From Neonectria sp. B-13 (taxonomy: Eukaryota > Ascomycota > Sordariomycetes > Hypocreales > Nectriaceae): 64,000 nucleotides of DNA. The stretch spans positions 186,001-250,000 of the forward strand of contig NOKP01000038.1 of NCBI GenBank assembly GCA_002682825.1, written 5' to 3'. The notes under the pieces are model-generated. The model was not told the origin of the DNA. It searched no databases and was given only the letters and a program-made list of their open reading frames with translations. The translations under genes and the position numbers were made by a program. This document shows positions 1 through 11,682 of the stretch, one piece after another. How positions within the stretch are numbered: position 1 is the first letter of the stretch; each line of letters opens with the position of its first letter.

Positions 1-249
1 AGGCCCAATGGTCTTACAAAGGTTAACCAATTTGACCTCTCTCAACAAGCTAACTATAAACCTCAATGCCCTTAACAACTTAGTCATCCTAGATGACACG
101 TTTCCCTTCCTTTCTTATCACTCTAGATGACACGATTCCTATCCCTTCCTACGGACCAAATCATGTATTTAAAGACCTTCCTTTCCCGCTAGGATAGATA
201 GAAAAATAAGAGCTTTTACCCTATCGATCCCGGCCATTAGATGTGATAG
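1..249 (+). repeat. Dispersed repeat, copy A (cut by window start)
   Basis: This copy matches, in reverse complement and at high identity, 36599-36845. It contains an internal imperfect repeat of the motif tagatgacacg. Similarity stops abruptly at 249, after atgtgatag, so one true end of the element is probably here; the other end may lie outside the window. No coding capacity is visible. It could be a solo LTR or a non-autonomous element, but no clear TG..CA ends or target duplication are seen. Confidence 0.85.
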
Positions 250-1240
250 ATGGTACGTTCCCTTTTTGGACGAAAGAGGAGGAAAACGGACGTTGATTGG
301 GCGGCGGAGGCTCTTTGGAGAAAAAAGGCCGGGCGACTACAAACAGTAGATATAACACGAGGAGTTGTTCATAATCAACAGTGAGTTCGCCCGGGTGCTT
401 AGGCCAAGCCTCGGTTCTTTGGTATTCTAATTTTTAGATTTTTCATATATTTTTCTTTCTAGAGTTATTAGAAAGGGACACTACCGATTAGCAGAAATTT
501 TCTCATGCCAGTACAAGGTTGTATTACGTGGCAGTTATCACAGACCAAGTCGCTCTCGGACTTTTCTGGGGCAATTGGTTAGCTTGGTGGGCTACCGCCC
601 TGCTAAAGTTCCCCTCTCGTCACTCCGACGGCGTTTATCCGGACTTTCCGATTAATAATGGACGTCCTCCTATTAGCCACCAAACCTCTCAATTATCCTC
701 AACTTGGGGGCGGGGGGTGACGTACGGTTTTGATGCTTCTGTCGGACTCATGGTAATACATATGTACTCCCTAAGACCTATGTGTACACAATGTCTCTTC
801 TATTCCTTCAATTTTATAGAAATAGAAGAAGTATTCGCACCCGGTTTAATGTGAAAGCAATGAACATCTCATACCTGTTGCACAATATAGCAACGCGCCC
901 ACTGACATTCGCCAGATATCGCCAGGACCAAGGAACCTTTAATCCAGGGGCTCCAAACTGCAGCACTAGAACATTTTAACTTAGATCTAACCATGGCTGG
1001 GCAACTAATCATCTCGTATGTTAACGTCTTCGACGAAAGACCACTCTTTTGGGGATAGAGCGTTGGCTAGGCCACCAAAGCCGAGGTTTGAATGATAAGC
1101 GGACGCCGCGGAGCCCGACTATACGCCCCGAACCCCGAGCGACCGAGCAGTCCAGTTCAGTATTTATACTTGGCCGTCAAATAGTCTTGCGGAAATCACC
1201 TCGTAGTACGAACTTCCATTTTCCCCTGCAGCCTCAGTTC
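250..1240. other. Intergenic, no gene recognised
   Basis: Reading frames here (for example 519-854) show no recognisable domain and no splice-consistent extension. The 3' part is presumably the promoter and leader of the phosphatase-like gene starting at 1241. An in-frame upstream ATG at 1049 gives only a low-complexity basic extension and was not used. Confidence 0.4.
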
Positions 1241-2166
1241 ATGGCGTTCCCAACCGATGCTCGTGCTCCCCCTGAGCTTCTCAAACTCGCTAAGACCGAC
1301 TTCAAAACGGTTATCCCAGAACTCGACATCAACACTGCTCTATCATCCCCCCCGTTTGTGAAACTTTCTGGCACCTTTAATGCGAGGGACTTGGGACTCG
1401 TCCCCGGGAGTCCAATCAGGCCATGTTTCGCCTTTCGGTCGGCATTGCTCCACGGCTTGGATGCGCGTGGGAAAACTGTCCTGGCCAAGGAGCTGGGAAT
1501 TAAGAAAGTTTTTGACCTCAGGTCTGAGCAGGAGCGGACCACGGCGCCTGATCCTGTCGTTCCTGGTGTTGAAAACGTGTGGCTGAATGTGAATGACGAT
1601 GACGCTCCATTGGATGTCGGATCTTTTGTCGCCGGAGTTGGAGAGGAAGGATACCGCAGATATTATCTAGGTTTGCTGGAGGGATACGAGTTGATTATAA
1701 AACCGATACTTCAGCACGTCAGAGACAAGCCGGAGGAACCTTTCCTGTTCCACTGCACACGTAAGAACTCTTATTGCATTTTGACAAGAATACTTCTGCG
1801 TACAATGGCTAATTACGGGTTCTCACCAAATGGGAGATAGTTGGGCGTGATCGCACTGGTATCGTCGCTGGATTGCTTATGTCACTGGCAAGTGCTAGTA
1901 GTGACACTATATCTCTCGACTATTTGCTGACACGGGTTGGCTCCGAGCCCAGACGCGAACGACTGATGGCCCACGCTCTCAGGGAGACAGGTTGCATAGA
2001 TTCTGACCCGGGATTCTACAATCTTTGCAGCCTCCACGAAACGTCATGGGGCGCGTTTGTTCAAGAGGTTCAGTCAAAATACGATGGCTTTGAGGGATAT
2101 GCTATGCAGAGGTTGGGGTTCTCGATGGAGGAGATTATCAAAATAAGGGGTAATCTGTGTACATAA
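1241..2166 (+). CDS. Tyrosine-phosphatase-like protein (Y_phosphatase3 type)
   Basis: Exons 1241-1760 and 1841-2166 give 281 aa. The intron (80 bp) starts GTAAG and ends TAG. Members of this family (PF13350, fungal protein tyrosine/serine phosphatases) dephosphorylate phosphotyrosine or related substrates in the cytosol. The sequence shows the N-terminal NARDLG strand, the FRSALLHG segment, the FDLRSEQER segment and, across the intron, the P-loop HCTLGRDRTG with Cys and Arg in CX5R spacing. The family usually has Ala where Leu stands here. The C-terminal half carries the usual helical region ending near FEGYAMQRLGFS. The start at 1241 was chosen because family similarity begins soon after it. 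The gene looks intact; substrate unknown. Confidence 0.8.
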
Positions 2167-3157
2167 CGAGCCGATTCACTTTTGTAAATACTTCATTGAA
2201 TGGTTCAGGGCTCGAAAAATGATCTTTTGGTTTCGTTGAATTGGAACTGAACAAAGGGTTACCGCAATGGATCAACTGTCCAACCACTCTGGCCGATGCA
2301 ACTTCAGCTTGATGACAAGGGCAACTTCGCTGTTGGCGTCCCAGGGGTTGCTGCTCCGGGTAAAATTAACTGCACGACGACTCACTATTCCCCAGAAGTG
2401 ATGGGCCTGAACTAGTGATGCAAATAGCGAACGACGTTTGGTCGGGTTCTGTCGCATCGTCGGGTCAATCGTACCGTCGGATCATTCGCGTCTTCGGGTT
2501 TGTCGCTAAATATCTCGTGTCAGACAGTCTAGTTATATACTGGATGCAGTCAATATGAACCCAGCCCCGTGCGCCCGACTAGGTCAACATAGCCCAAAGA
2601 TAGATATCTAACAGGTAGGCTAATACTGGCATTGTCTCATTTAGACTTTCAAGAGCGTTGTTCTTCTCGCACCAAGTTTGGTATGGCATGATCGATCCCC
2701 CTGTCCAACTTACATACGAGCTTCCTTCATCCCCCGCGGCGGCCGAAAGGCTATATTCAGTGAAGCATTGACCCGTTGCGAGGTCAACCAAGCGAAAATG
2801 TCATCTTCATTCCATCGCCTCGCAGCTCACAACCGGCGATCCAAGTCTCACCGAACTCCGTGCCGACGCCAACTAACAACTGCGGTCAAGAACCCCACCC
2901 ACACCCGGCAGATGACGCCTCTTTGCGGGGAAACTGGCGATTCCTGGCAGCCCCCGGAAGTGAGGAGCAGGAGAGACGTGTTCCAGCATTTATTCTGGCC
3001 TCGGCTGTTTGTGGGCTCGAAATTCATGTTAAAGGCTCCACGTATCGCATTTACGCATGGCTGCAATTTATCCCCTTCTAGAGTAGCAACCAACTCACCC
3101 CTCATCCACCAATCTTCAATCCTTTTCAAACTTGCAATCTCTATCAAATCTGACGAA
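2167..3157. other. Intergenic, holds 17-bp tandem units
   Basis: No gene recognised. The stretch contains the short tandem array at 2448-2524 and, near its end, the CT-rich leader of the aldolase-like gene. An open frame over 2678-3157 runs into that gene's first exon but has no recognisable content before the ATG at 3158. Confidence 0.4.
2448..2524 (+). repeat. Degenerate 17-bp tandem array, site 1
   Basis: Roughly four units of about 17 bp with consensus near TCAGTCGCATCTTCGGG. The same array, in better condition, lies at 24037-24121 in the same orientation. Sequence just downstream also resembles the downstream flank of the second site, so both are pieces of one dispersed element rather than unrelated satellites. 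Confidence 0.65.
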
Positions 3158-4218
3158 ATGGCCCCATCCGTTGAAGCACCCATTGTAGAAGGCATAATCA
3201 AGGACGCGACCGGCGCCAGCTACGGTGTCGAGAATGCTGCCGCCATGCCAGCGTCCTCCGCCGGTTTTGGTCCGCCTAAATTTACCGACCCTCTTGAACA
3301 GCGACAGTATCTGAAGGGCAGATTGGCCCTGGCCTTTCGAATCTTTGCTAAGCTGGGGTTCGATGAAGGGTAAGTTCTCCTGCGGGGAACAGTCTGTGGA
3401 TAGGCCTGGTTAACTAGTGGCGACACAGAGTAGCTGGGCACATCACCGTTCGGGCACGTTGTATATCCTCTAGTGCTTGCGCTTGACGCTGCCGGGTCTG
3501 GGCTAACAGTCTGTTCAGGACCCCGTCGAGCCCACGAGCTTCTGGGTGAACCCATTTGGCGTGGCCTGGCCTTTGCTAAAGGCCTCTGACCTCATCCGTG
3601 TAAATTCTGCGGGCAAGATTGTCGAGGGCGGTCCAGTCAAGCTACTCAACACAGCGGGTTCGTCTGCATAATTCCATTTTCCGACGCCATTTGGCCCCCA
3701 GAACTAACAGGTAATAAGCATACATGATCCACCATGCCGTTCATGCAGCTCGGCCAGACGTAAACTGCGTTGCCCATTCTCACTCCATCTACGGGAGGGC
3801 GTTCTCCACGCTCGGCCGCCCACTCGACATCATTACCCAGGATTCTTGCGCCTTCTACACCGACCTTGCATTTTACGATTCCTTCGGCGGCGTTGTCCTG
3901 GGAGAGGACGAAGGCCGCCACATCGCCGCAGGGCTGGGCAAGAAAAAGGCCGCCATTCTAGCCAGCCACGGCCTTCTCACCACGGGCCAGTCTATCGAGG
4001 CTGCCGTGTTCTGGTTCATGAGCCTCGAAACCTGCTGTCGCGTGCAACTCCTCGCGGACGCGGCAGCGGCAGGCCGGGGCGGAGAAGTGGTCAAGATTGC
4101 GGATAAGGAGGCTGCTTTCACCTATGCTACGGTTGGTACTGAGCTTGCGGGATGGTTTTCTGCCAAGCCTACCTTCACCCTCATGGAGAGGGAGGCTGGA
4201 AAGGAGTACACCTTGTAA
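3158..4218 (+). CDS. Class II aldolase/adducin-domain protein
   Basis: Exons 3158-3369, 3429-3453, 3519-3657 and 3719-4218 encode 291 aa in one frame. The family (fuculose-phosphate aldolase fold) uses a Zn ion to cleave or isomerise small sugar phosphates; fungal members are mostly uncharacterised. Visible features: the FAKLGFDEGVAGHITVR segment, NPFG, then the metal-site region with HAVH and CVAHSHS, and the later ASHGLLTTG. The second exon is only 25 bp, and its downstream intron begins with GC instead of GT (GC-AG, 3454-3518); this is the only join that keeps the conserved VRDPVEPTSFWVNPFG text. It appears complete. Confidence 0.85.
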
Positions 4219-5149
4219 GGCGTGTTCTTTAGCTTTTATCACAAAATTGGGTGCAGTCTGCACGAATTGTATCCCGAGATGCTGTAATAAGCACAATTAA
4301 TATCCCCTCAAACAACTCTGAACCCCTCATTGTGTTTCGTTGAAACGTTAGGGACGGCGCAAAATCAAATGCCGCACCGATCGTTTACTCTGCTCTTGTA
4401 CTTCGCAGGGGCGGGCTATACAATATGGTGACAGCGAAATAGGAACATGGAGGCATTCATGTCGGGCTGGAGCATGGTCGGTGAGGTATTGAGCAGGTGT
4501 GCGGAGGAGACGTGGATGGGGGAAGCGTCCTGCTAGTGGGTTCTACAACCCGATAAGGGTAGCATTACTATCAGGATTTTATGTATCAATTAGCGGCTTC
4601 ACTACGGAGTACTATACTAGCATCAACTGTGACATTATCTGTGTCGATAAAATGTGCTGGCTTCAAGTAATTGTTGTATACCGTACGGTCATTTTGATCA
4701 CAGGGATAGTGTTCAATGGCGGGTGTTGGATCCAGAATCTGATGATTGTCTTGATCTAGAATGCCTCCAGCCCCCTCATTTTTTGTGAGGGGTTTTTATG
4801 CATACGGATATTGATATATGAGAGGATTATGCAGATCCGGCTTATTTTGCCGCCACACGAGGTCTCAATCTAACAGTAATTTGAACTGGTAAGGTGCATG
4901 CACATTCGACTTAGCGCTGGCGCTGTTTCGGTTAAGGACGCCCAGGACAGTTTTCGTCGGTGTTTTGGGGTTATCCCGAAAAGTCCAACGGGCTCATGTA
5001 GAAGCTCCGCCTCCTAAGGTTTCTTGAGGGACATGATACATGAACTTCTACCTATAGGTAATTGATCCTGCAATATCCCAGGGAGTAAAGACGCGACTTT
5101 GTCCACTTCCACTACTCTGAAATATTCCACACAACTATCGCAATATACC
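4219..5149. other. Intergenic, holds a LINE 3' fragment
   Basis: No gene recognised. The only structured piece is the repeat at 4664-4830. The last 150 bp are the leader of the SDR gene that begins at 5150. Confidence 0.4.
4664..4830 (-). repeat. Short LINE 3'-end fragment
   Basis: Shares patchy but clear similarity with 62000-62190, at the 3' side of the Tad1-like LINE there, including the run ATCTGATGATTGTCTTGATC at about 4737. It contains a hairpin (CCCCTCA..TGAGGGG) followed by a T run. No RT or endonuclease text accompanies it, so it is likely a heavily 5'-truncated insertion. Confidence 0.6.
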
Positions 5150-6244
5150 ATGGCCTTAACATCCAAAAAGACAGTTTTAATCACTGGGTGCGAAGAAATC
5201 TCTTGCGTTTGGCCTTGAATTGCCCTGAAACAGACAAGGCTGACTCTTCTTCAGATGCACGCCTGGCGGCATTGGACATGAACTGGCCCTGGCATTCCAT
5301 CAGCAAGGTCAGGGCTAGTTATCCACAGGAGTTTTATACTTAGCTAAGGTGATTTAGGTCTGCATGTTATCGCAACCGCCCGTCGCTTGGAGGTGTTAAG
5401 CCATTTAAGCACGCTGGGAATAGACACGTTGCCGCTGGACGTTACTAAATCAGAGAGTATCAACGCATGTCGAAAGCAAGTCGAAGAAAAGACCAGGGGG
5501 TCTCTGGATATTTTGGTTAACAATGCGTGAGTTTGGTCCATTCATAATTGATCCTGCAACAAGATACAAAGCGTCCTCTGTCACTCAAGGCTAATAAGTG
5601 CTGTAAATTATAGAGGCTGCTCACACACAATTCCGGCTGTCGATGTTGATATCGATGATGTCCGAAACACCTTTGAGACTAACGTCTTCGGCGTCATGGC
5701 CATGGTCAAAGGCTTTGCCCCTCTTCTCATCGCTTCTCGCGGCCTCATTGTCAATATCAGCAGCATAGCGTCAGTGACACCATATGTCTTTGGGTCAGTG
5801 TTTTGCGCGACCAAAGGTGCCATCAATTCGTACTCGCGCACACTACGACAAGAGCTGCGCCCGTTTGGAGTACGAGTTACTGTGGTGATGGCCGGATTCG
5901 TGAAAACGTCGACAACCAAGGTATATCGTCAACTGCCTCCAGAGTCGATTTATCACCTACTCGAAGAACTGTTCACTAGAAAGCTCACCTACTCGGCGGA
6001 TTCGGCAAATATGGAGGCAAAAGATTTCGCTGAGCAGCTAGTCCCTCAGCTTCTTAGGGGCCGGGGATGGCCATGGGGCCTTATTGGAGGGAGACCGGAC
6101 TGGCTCTGGATCGGTGGTAGCGCAACTATCGTCAGGTTGGCACGGTGGTTTGGAGAATGGCTTCTTGATAACAAGGCTTATGAGAAGTTTGGTCTTCCCA
6201 AGCTGGAAGAAGTGGTTAGGGAGCAAGGGACTAAAGTTGCTTAG
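5150..6244 (+). CDS. Short-chain dehydrogenase, AYR1-like, active-site Tyr replaced
   Basis: Exons 5150-5187, 5255-5307, 5358-5526 and 5614-6244 give 296 aa. The closest recognisable group is the NADPH-dependent 1-acyldihydroxyacetone-phosphate reductase type of classical SDR. Visible: the cofactor loop TGCTPGGIGHELA, the ATARR segment typical of NADPH binding, LDV, NNAG, and NISSIAS with the catalytic Ser. The YxxxK motif, expected as YNASK in this group, reads FCATK here: Lys is kept but Tyr is replaced by Phe. The C-terminal region ends with a hydrophobic segment as in AYR1 relatives. The gene is otherwise intact, so it is either an inactive or repurposed paralogue or has a recent single-base change. 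Confidence 0.85.
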
Positions 6245-6289
6245 TATGAGCGCCTAGATCCTGTGGTTGCCCATTCAGGACGGTCTCAG

Positions 6290-6790
6290 ATTTATGCAAG
6301 CCAATATCGTAGTGCTTCAACCATTGCATAAGCCATAAAGGTTACAGATTTCACGCCAACACCTTTGGGGACTCTACAGAGCAAGTAGATAATCTCAGTA
6401 GCGGCCGCGTTAAAGCCGAAATACACCCATAGCAGCCCAAAGTTGCTCCAACGATCTGCATAATCGATATCGGAGGTCGCGAGAAACTGATCAGTAGTCG
6501 ATAGCGGGCAATATCTGCAAACATCCACTGCGGCAGGTTCGAGCACATGTCCGCCAGATGCAGAGGCATACGGGCCAGAAACTCGTAACAAGACATATTC
6601 AAGGCGGCGCTACCCGCGACTCTTCGTTGGACGAGCAAACCACCTTGCTGCCGTGGATAGATGTCGACATCACGCCGCTTGTGCAGATAGGACGGCTTAA
6701 TTTAGCATTCCAGTGTTATAGTTTGAAACTCGCATGGTAATAATAAGGAGCGGCCATTCATGGCACATACATTCTACTGCTTGCTCCAAC
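6290..6790 (-). pseudogene. PDR-type ABC transporter, C-terminal remnant
   Basis: The minus strand encodes the last part of a pleiotropic-drug-resistance ABC transporter: a Cys-rich CRYCPL segment, then WSNFGLLWVYFGFN and a final transmembrane region ending CRVPKG. The upstream part (the region after the last extracellular loop, with TGML and NMSCYEFL) lies in another frame and is interrupted by stops. At least one frameshift separates the two parts near 6530. Nothing of the ATP-binding domains or other membrane segments is present. A functional copy would be about 1,400-1,500 aa, so this is a small relic. Confidence 0.75.
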
Positions 6791-7029
6791 TTTCAACCTA
6801 CACCTGTAACCGTGTGGGTCGGTGTCCGCGAGTCCGAGGGTGGCTTGTCATGTTCTAGCGCCGCCACGCAATGTCCCTGAAACTGCGGATGTCCGCGGAG
6901 GCCCGTTGCTTGATTGCCTTGATTATTACCCGTCGCTCCCAGACCGGATTCTTCGCATTCTCGTTCCCGTCTGGTCTTGATATGACCAGCACCCCGCAGG
7001 AAGAGACAGACAGACACCAATAGTCGATG

Positions 7030-8285
7030 ATGGTTCCTGCCGCCGCTAGCCACCGCAAATGGCATACCAAGTCGCGAAATGGTTGCCAGCATTGCAAGGC
7101 AAGGAAAGTCAAGGTACACACCAGACTGAGCCCAAATCTAGTCCTGGTCATGTCTGCTTGCCCTGCTTGACAATCCCCACCCATCATGCATCTGCGTCTG
7201 TCGCAGCAAACACAATGCCGATTCAGAAACATGACAGCTGCTAACCAATTTTTGGTGCAAAGTGTGACGAACAACACCCCTCGTGCCGGAACTGCCTCAA
7301 GCGAAGGATCAACTGCAGCTTCCTCCAGGCCGACGGCACAGCAACCACTTCGACCCCGGCCCCAGCTCCGCCCAATCTCGACCTTGAACTCCTCCACCAT
7401 TTCACGATATCAACTGCTTCAACTTTGTCCACAGAGACTCAGGTGCGGGACCTTTGGCGGGTCATCGTTCCGCAGATTGGCTTCTCCACCCCATACATCC
7501 TCAACGGTATCCTTGCCCTTTCGGCCCTCCACATAACTCGCTACAACCCGGCGAGAAAGGAATCTCTTCTTTCTCAGGCAAGCCTGTACCATGCTGCCTC
7601 ACTGAAAGAAGCCTTGCCTCTCATTCCCAGCATAACGTCCGAGAACTGCACCCACCTCTTTCTATTCGGTGTCTTGACCCTTTTTTTCAGCATGGGAAGC
7701 CCAATGAAGACAGATGACATACTTCTTATTGAGGACAGAGCCGTGCCTGATTGGCTCTATCTTTTAAGAGGCATTGGTACCGTGGTAGATGCGGATAGTG
7801 CCATCTTTTCATCGTCGGCGTCTCTCATTTTCAAGGCAATATCACCAGCTGGATGCTGGGGCGTACACCCCCCGAAGAAGCATGAATCCCTCGACGAGCT
7901 AGAGAAAAGAATTCGCACCAAGACGTTGGACTGCCTAGAAAAGCAAGCCTTTTTGCTCGAAGCAGTGGAAAGCCTACGAGAGACCTATGACTCTCTCTCC
8001 ATACAAGAACCCAATGACCACGATCGACTTAGGGCGGTCTATGCTTGGCTATTCCATATCAATGATGGCTATTTAAGGCTCCTGAAAAATGCAGACAGTG
8101 AGGCGTTGTGCGTGCTTGCATTCTTCGCCATCTTACTAAAAGAATTTCAGAAGCATTGGTGGATTGAAGGATGGGCTGTCCATATTATTCGGCAGATTTA
8201 TATCTTGTCGGATGATGAATATAGACTTTGGATAAGATGGCCTATTGAAGAGGTGGGCTGGATACCTGAGACTTCGTCTAGGTAG
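7030..8285 (+). CDS. Zn2Cys6 transcription factor
   Basis: Exons 7030-7113 and 7263-8285 encode 368 aa. The zinc cluster is split by the 149-bp intron: GCQHCKARKVK in exon 1 and CDEQHPSCRNC..INC in exon 2, giving the six cysteines in standard spacing. The intron has GTACAC at its start and a CTAAC branch site about 20 bp before the AG. The region after the finger resembles the sterol-uptake (UPC2-like) fungal regulator type, with a helical activation/ligand region (LLHHFTIS, then DLWRVIVPQIGF, ILALSALH). Likely nuclear; targets unknown. No neighbour is an obvious partner. Confidence 0.85.
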
Positions 8286-8588
8286 TCAACCTTGATGGAA
8301 TTTGGGAAGTATGGAGTATGTCGGTTTGGCTGTTTGGTTTGTGGTGTTGATATAGAAGTGCGACTGCAGTTTGCACTATATCCCGGTTGCTTTACTTCTA
8401 AGTCCAGATAATAAAACTAGATTCCCTCGAGACAAATGCAATTCCGTGGTTAAAGCAATAATCCTTAGACTCCCCTCGCATTGGAAATACTCTCGAACCT
8501 AGCAATGAATTACACTAAGATTGATCCTTACACGGACTTGGATTAGCCTAAGTACCTCTTCTTAAAATCTACAGCCATATTGGACATT

Positions 8589-8870
8589 TTAACTTAGATC
8601 AATCCAGTTGGAGGCCCAGCGATCGCTGACGGGAGACGCGTTATGGTCAGTGAGCAGTTTATTGGCTATATCTTCCACACAGGGGCGGGGAGAAAAATAT
8701 CGCAAATCCAGGTTAAGAATATATTGAAAGATCTTAGACTCTTCTAGGTCAGCTGACTGCCGTGGGTGTAGTGTCGAGCTGGGAGGTTCCTCCCTGTAGT
8801 CAGCGTTGAAGCGTTGTTTGGCTGACTGAGTAAATCCTGGCGGCGGCTCAGTCAGAAATTTCAGGATCAT
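8589..8870 (-). mobile_element. Pogo/Fot1 transposase fragment
   Basis: A 93-residue open frame matches the N-terminal DNA-binding (HTH_Tnp_Tc5/CENP-B type) part of fungal pogo-family transposases: an ILNLDLR..SPRPCVEDIANKLL segment followed by a WASNWI-like motif corresponding to the family's WASNFV. The DDE catalytic domain is absent and no terminal inverted repeats were seen, so it is a relic. Confidence 0.65.
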
Positions 8871-9112
8871 TTTCCATGGCCTGACTGACTAGCAAAAAGT
8901 CGGCTTTCTTTGCTTGGAGAAGTCATTGGCTTCAGGATAGGTTGTTGATTGAAGAGATGGAAGGTGGCTCGGTCGAGGCAGAGTGGCCCACTCGCTCATC
9001 ATCCACGTCAATGGAACCCATTTTTGAAGGGGAAAAGGAAATCCCCAAAAAAATCCCCAACGGGCCAAAATCTTTGTATTTGATCAAATCACATACATAC
9101 AGTCCTTGTTAC

Positions 9113-9148
<36 letters not shown>
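9113..9148. repeat. (AGT)n microsatellite
   Basis: About 12 uninterrupted AGT units just downstream of the 3' end of the minus-strand MFS gene. It may sit in or next to that gene's 3' UTR. Confidence 0.95.
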
Positions 9149-9164
9149 CAACAACGCAGCCGCT

Positions 9165-10730
9165 TCAGGCGCGCTGCCCATCGATCATACTCCGCCGCAA
9201 CACAACCTTGTCATGGCGTCCGAACAGCCCCAGGCACAATGCCAGAGGGACAGCGATAAGAGCCAGCACGGCTTGAAATATGAGGGCGCGCTTCATGTTG
9301 TTTGGGGGGTTGGCGTCGTGGCCAGCACGGAGAGCGTCACTGACGATGGTGAAAACGCCACCAAGGAGCTGGCTGCCGGACCATGCAATGGTGGACGTAA
9401 CTTCTGGACTGAGAGGGTGGCTCAGTTCGATAAGGAGTTCGAGGGCAATGGGAAGGAGGGAGAAAGAGGCGGCGCCGAGAATAGAGAGGACGACGTAGGG
9501 GCCCACGACAGACCCTGTCTGGGGCATCCATATGAACAAAAGGTAGCAGATACCGGAAATAGGGAAAATCAACCTAATGGATAAAAGAAACGCTTTGGTG
9601 CGGCCAAGGATAGGTGACGAGATAGCCGAGGCGACGAGACCAACGAAGATCAGAATTGCACCGCCGATACCTGCTTCGTCATCACTAAAGCCGTAGGGCT
9701 CCATCATCTGGTTGAGAAGCGACGAGGTTGAGTTAAAGCACCCGACGTTAATTATGAAGGGAATAAGGATCAGCCACAGTTCGAGCGACTTAGTGATGAC
9801 ACCCATCCCTTCCCATAGCCGGAGTTTTGGGGTCTCGGCGGACGGACCCGGAGGCGTCGGCGGACAATTCGGGACGAAGAAGGCCGGGACGGCGCAAACT
9901 GTAGACTTTACCTGGTTAGCATTATGGTGATCATATACAGAGAATTGGGGAAACTAGGGACATACAATGATAGAGATATAGAGGACCATCTGGGAGATGT
10001 CTCCGGGCTTTTCGACCCAGAACGGGTTGACCAACTGCCCCAGTGCACCGCCCAGCGGGTTGGCTAGGCTCGGTAGGGCCGTCGCGGCGATGCGGCCGCG
10101 GTCGGTGAACCACATGTCCGAATAGCGTGTCGGGGCCGATAGCGTAAAGGTCTGGGCGAAACCGATGAGTATCTCGCCGATGATCGGGGCGATAACATTG
10201 CCTCCCGACTGTTGCGTCGACCCGGCATAGCGCACCCAGTTGCCCACTAAAAGGAGGACGGCGGCGGCCATCATGGCTTGTTTGGGACCTCGGTGCAAAA
10301 CGGCGATGGTGATTGGGGCCATGGGGGCGAAGGCGAGCAAGAAGGCCGTGCTGATCCAGTTGATGGTCGACTCAGGCACATCGTAATAGGTTGCGGCTTT
10401 TGAGGAGACGGGAGCGTATGACAGCCACTATACTCGCACTTGTGGTCAGCACCCTGTTTCGAGATTATTCTGCAGGCTTACATATCACGTCTCTCTGGGT
10501 ATGTACTCGTGCCTATATGTGCATGGGTGCGTGAGAGGAGAGTGAAAGCATAGACTTACACACCACGAAGTCATGATATTCATGAGTGTCAGCTGGATGA
10601 GCCCAAACCAGCGACGTTTGTATGTGCGGTATGGGACCGATGTGCCCTCAACGAAGCTGCTATTAGTATCAACGGGGTACTCCTGGAGGCCATAACCTTG
10701 CGGAAGTTCAGTCTTGGAATCGGCGCTCAT
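9165..10730 (-). CDS. MFS transporter (FLVCR/DIRC2-like)
   Basis: Minus-strand exons 10730-10560, 10427-9966 and 9911-9165 encode 459 aa. Both introns have standard ends (GTAAGT..TAG with CTGAC upstream; GTATGT..CAG with CTAAC). The protein begins with a short hydrophilic tail and has about 12 hydrophobic segments. The text [22 protein letters not shown] after the first segment and the overall pattern resemble the FLVCR-type branch of the major facilitator superfamily, whose animal members move heme, choline or related solutes. The fungal substrate cannot be told from sequence. It is a plasma- or organelle-membrane carrier and looks complete. Confidence 0.8.
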
Positions 10731-11682
10731 GATGAATGTCGAATCACCGCCTCGCGGACTTTTCTTTTTCCTCTGTTTCCTCTTGGTGTAGTTGAGAGAC
10801 GAGAGATCTTGACGCTCGGCAAGTGACTATATTTCGAAGCGCTTCGAGGAGAGTTGAAGGGGAGTAGATTGAAGCACAAGTATCCTTCCTCCCCTTGAAA
10901 GTCCAAATTGTGCTTAAAGGTGGCTTAGTGTCCCGTGATGATACGGTTCTAAGGGCTGTAAAAATCGTGGGTACGTTTACTTCTGACTTGAAAGATTTTA
11001 CAATTGGCTATTCAAATATATTGTCTGCGCTCTGACTGAGTTCCAAGGACAGCAAAATGGGGCGTGACACAAGCAATGTAACGAGTGCGTATACTTGTAT
11101 CAAATATGAGGGGCGCGGCAGAAGTGGAAGCCCCGCGCACTAACGGGAACCCCTCCCGCCGGCTGGATCCTGCTCGATAAGCCCTCTCCGGGGTTCCAAG
11201 CGTCCATGCCCTTTTAAGGGAGAGAAAACGAATCCGCCCCACGGCATCGAGTCAGCTTAAGCCTCGGCTCCCAAGAAAAAGGGTATCTCTCGCTAGTTTC
11301 CTTACACGTGAATTTCCTAAGCTATGCCGGATTGACTGGTAGGATAATACGTAATGCCTTGCAGAGGAACACTTACCCATTGGCCGTTAGAGCACAATGA
11401 TCCCCAGGTGATACCCCTCAGAACTGAGAGTCTGACCCAGCACTTGACCTAGCACGGCTCTCCGCGGACGCCGCAGATGCGGGGTTGAATGCTGAGAATG
11501 CTGAGGTTATACTATTCAGCAAGTCAGATCTTCCAGGGCTCGGATCTAATAAAAGACGGAAGCCACCGGGAGCCACGGTAGTTGCAAGAACAGACGAGAA
11601 ACCAATCTCGATTCAAACCTAGCACAGATCTTGCCGCATCCACTGGGTGGCCTGACCCTTATCATTCATTGCAGAACCAGTC
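10731..11682. other. Intergenic between divergent genes
   Basis: Shared upstream region of the minus-strand MFS gene and the plus-strand FMN oxidase gene. No coding feature recognised; the frame at 11012-11242 has no domain-like content. About 950 bp is enough for two promoters; no regulatory motif could be assigned. Confidence 0.4.

Larger units (their letters stand above)
8286..9164. other. Intergenic, holds a pogo relic and a trinucleotide run
   Basis: Apart from the transposase fragment at 8589-8870 and the AGT run at 9113-9148, nothing is recognised. The frame at 8942-9259 is largely a serine run made by the microsatellite. Confidence 0.4.

Noticed and set aside
1049..1240. N-terminal extension of the phosphatase from an ATG at 1049
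   Set aside because: The added 64 residues have no family similarity; the ATG at 1241 sits just before the conserved domain.
8942..9259. 105-codon plus-strand frame
   Set aside because: Its core is a Ser run encoded by the AGT microsatellite, overlapping the 3' end of the real minus-strand MFS gene.
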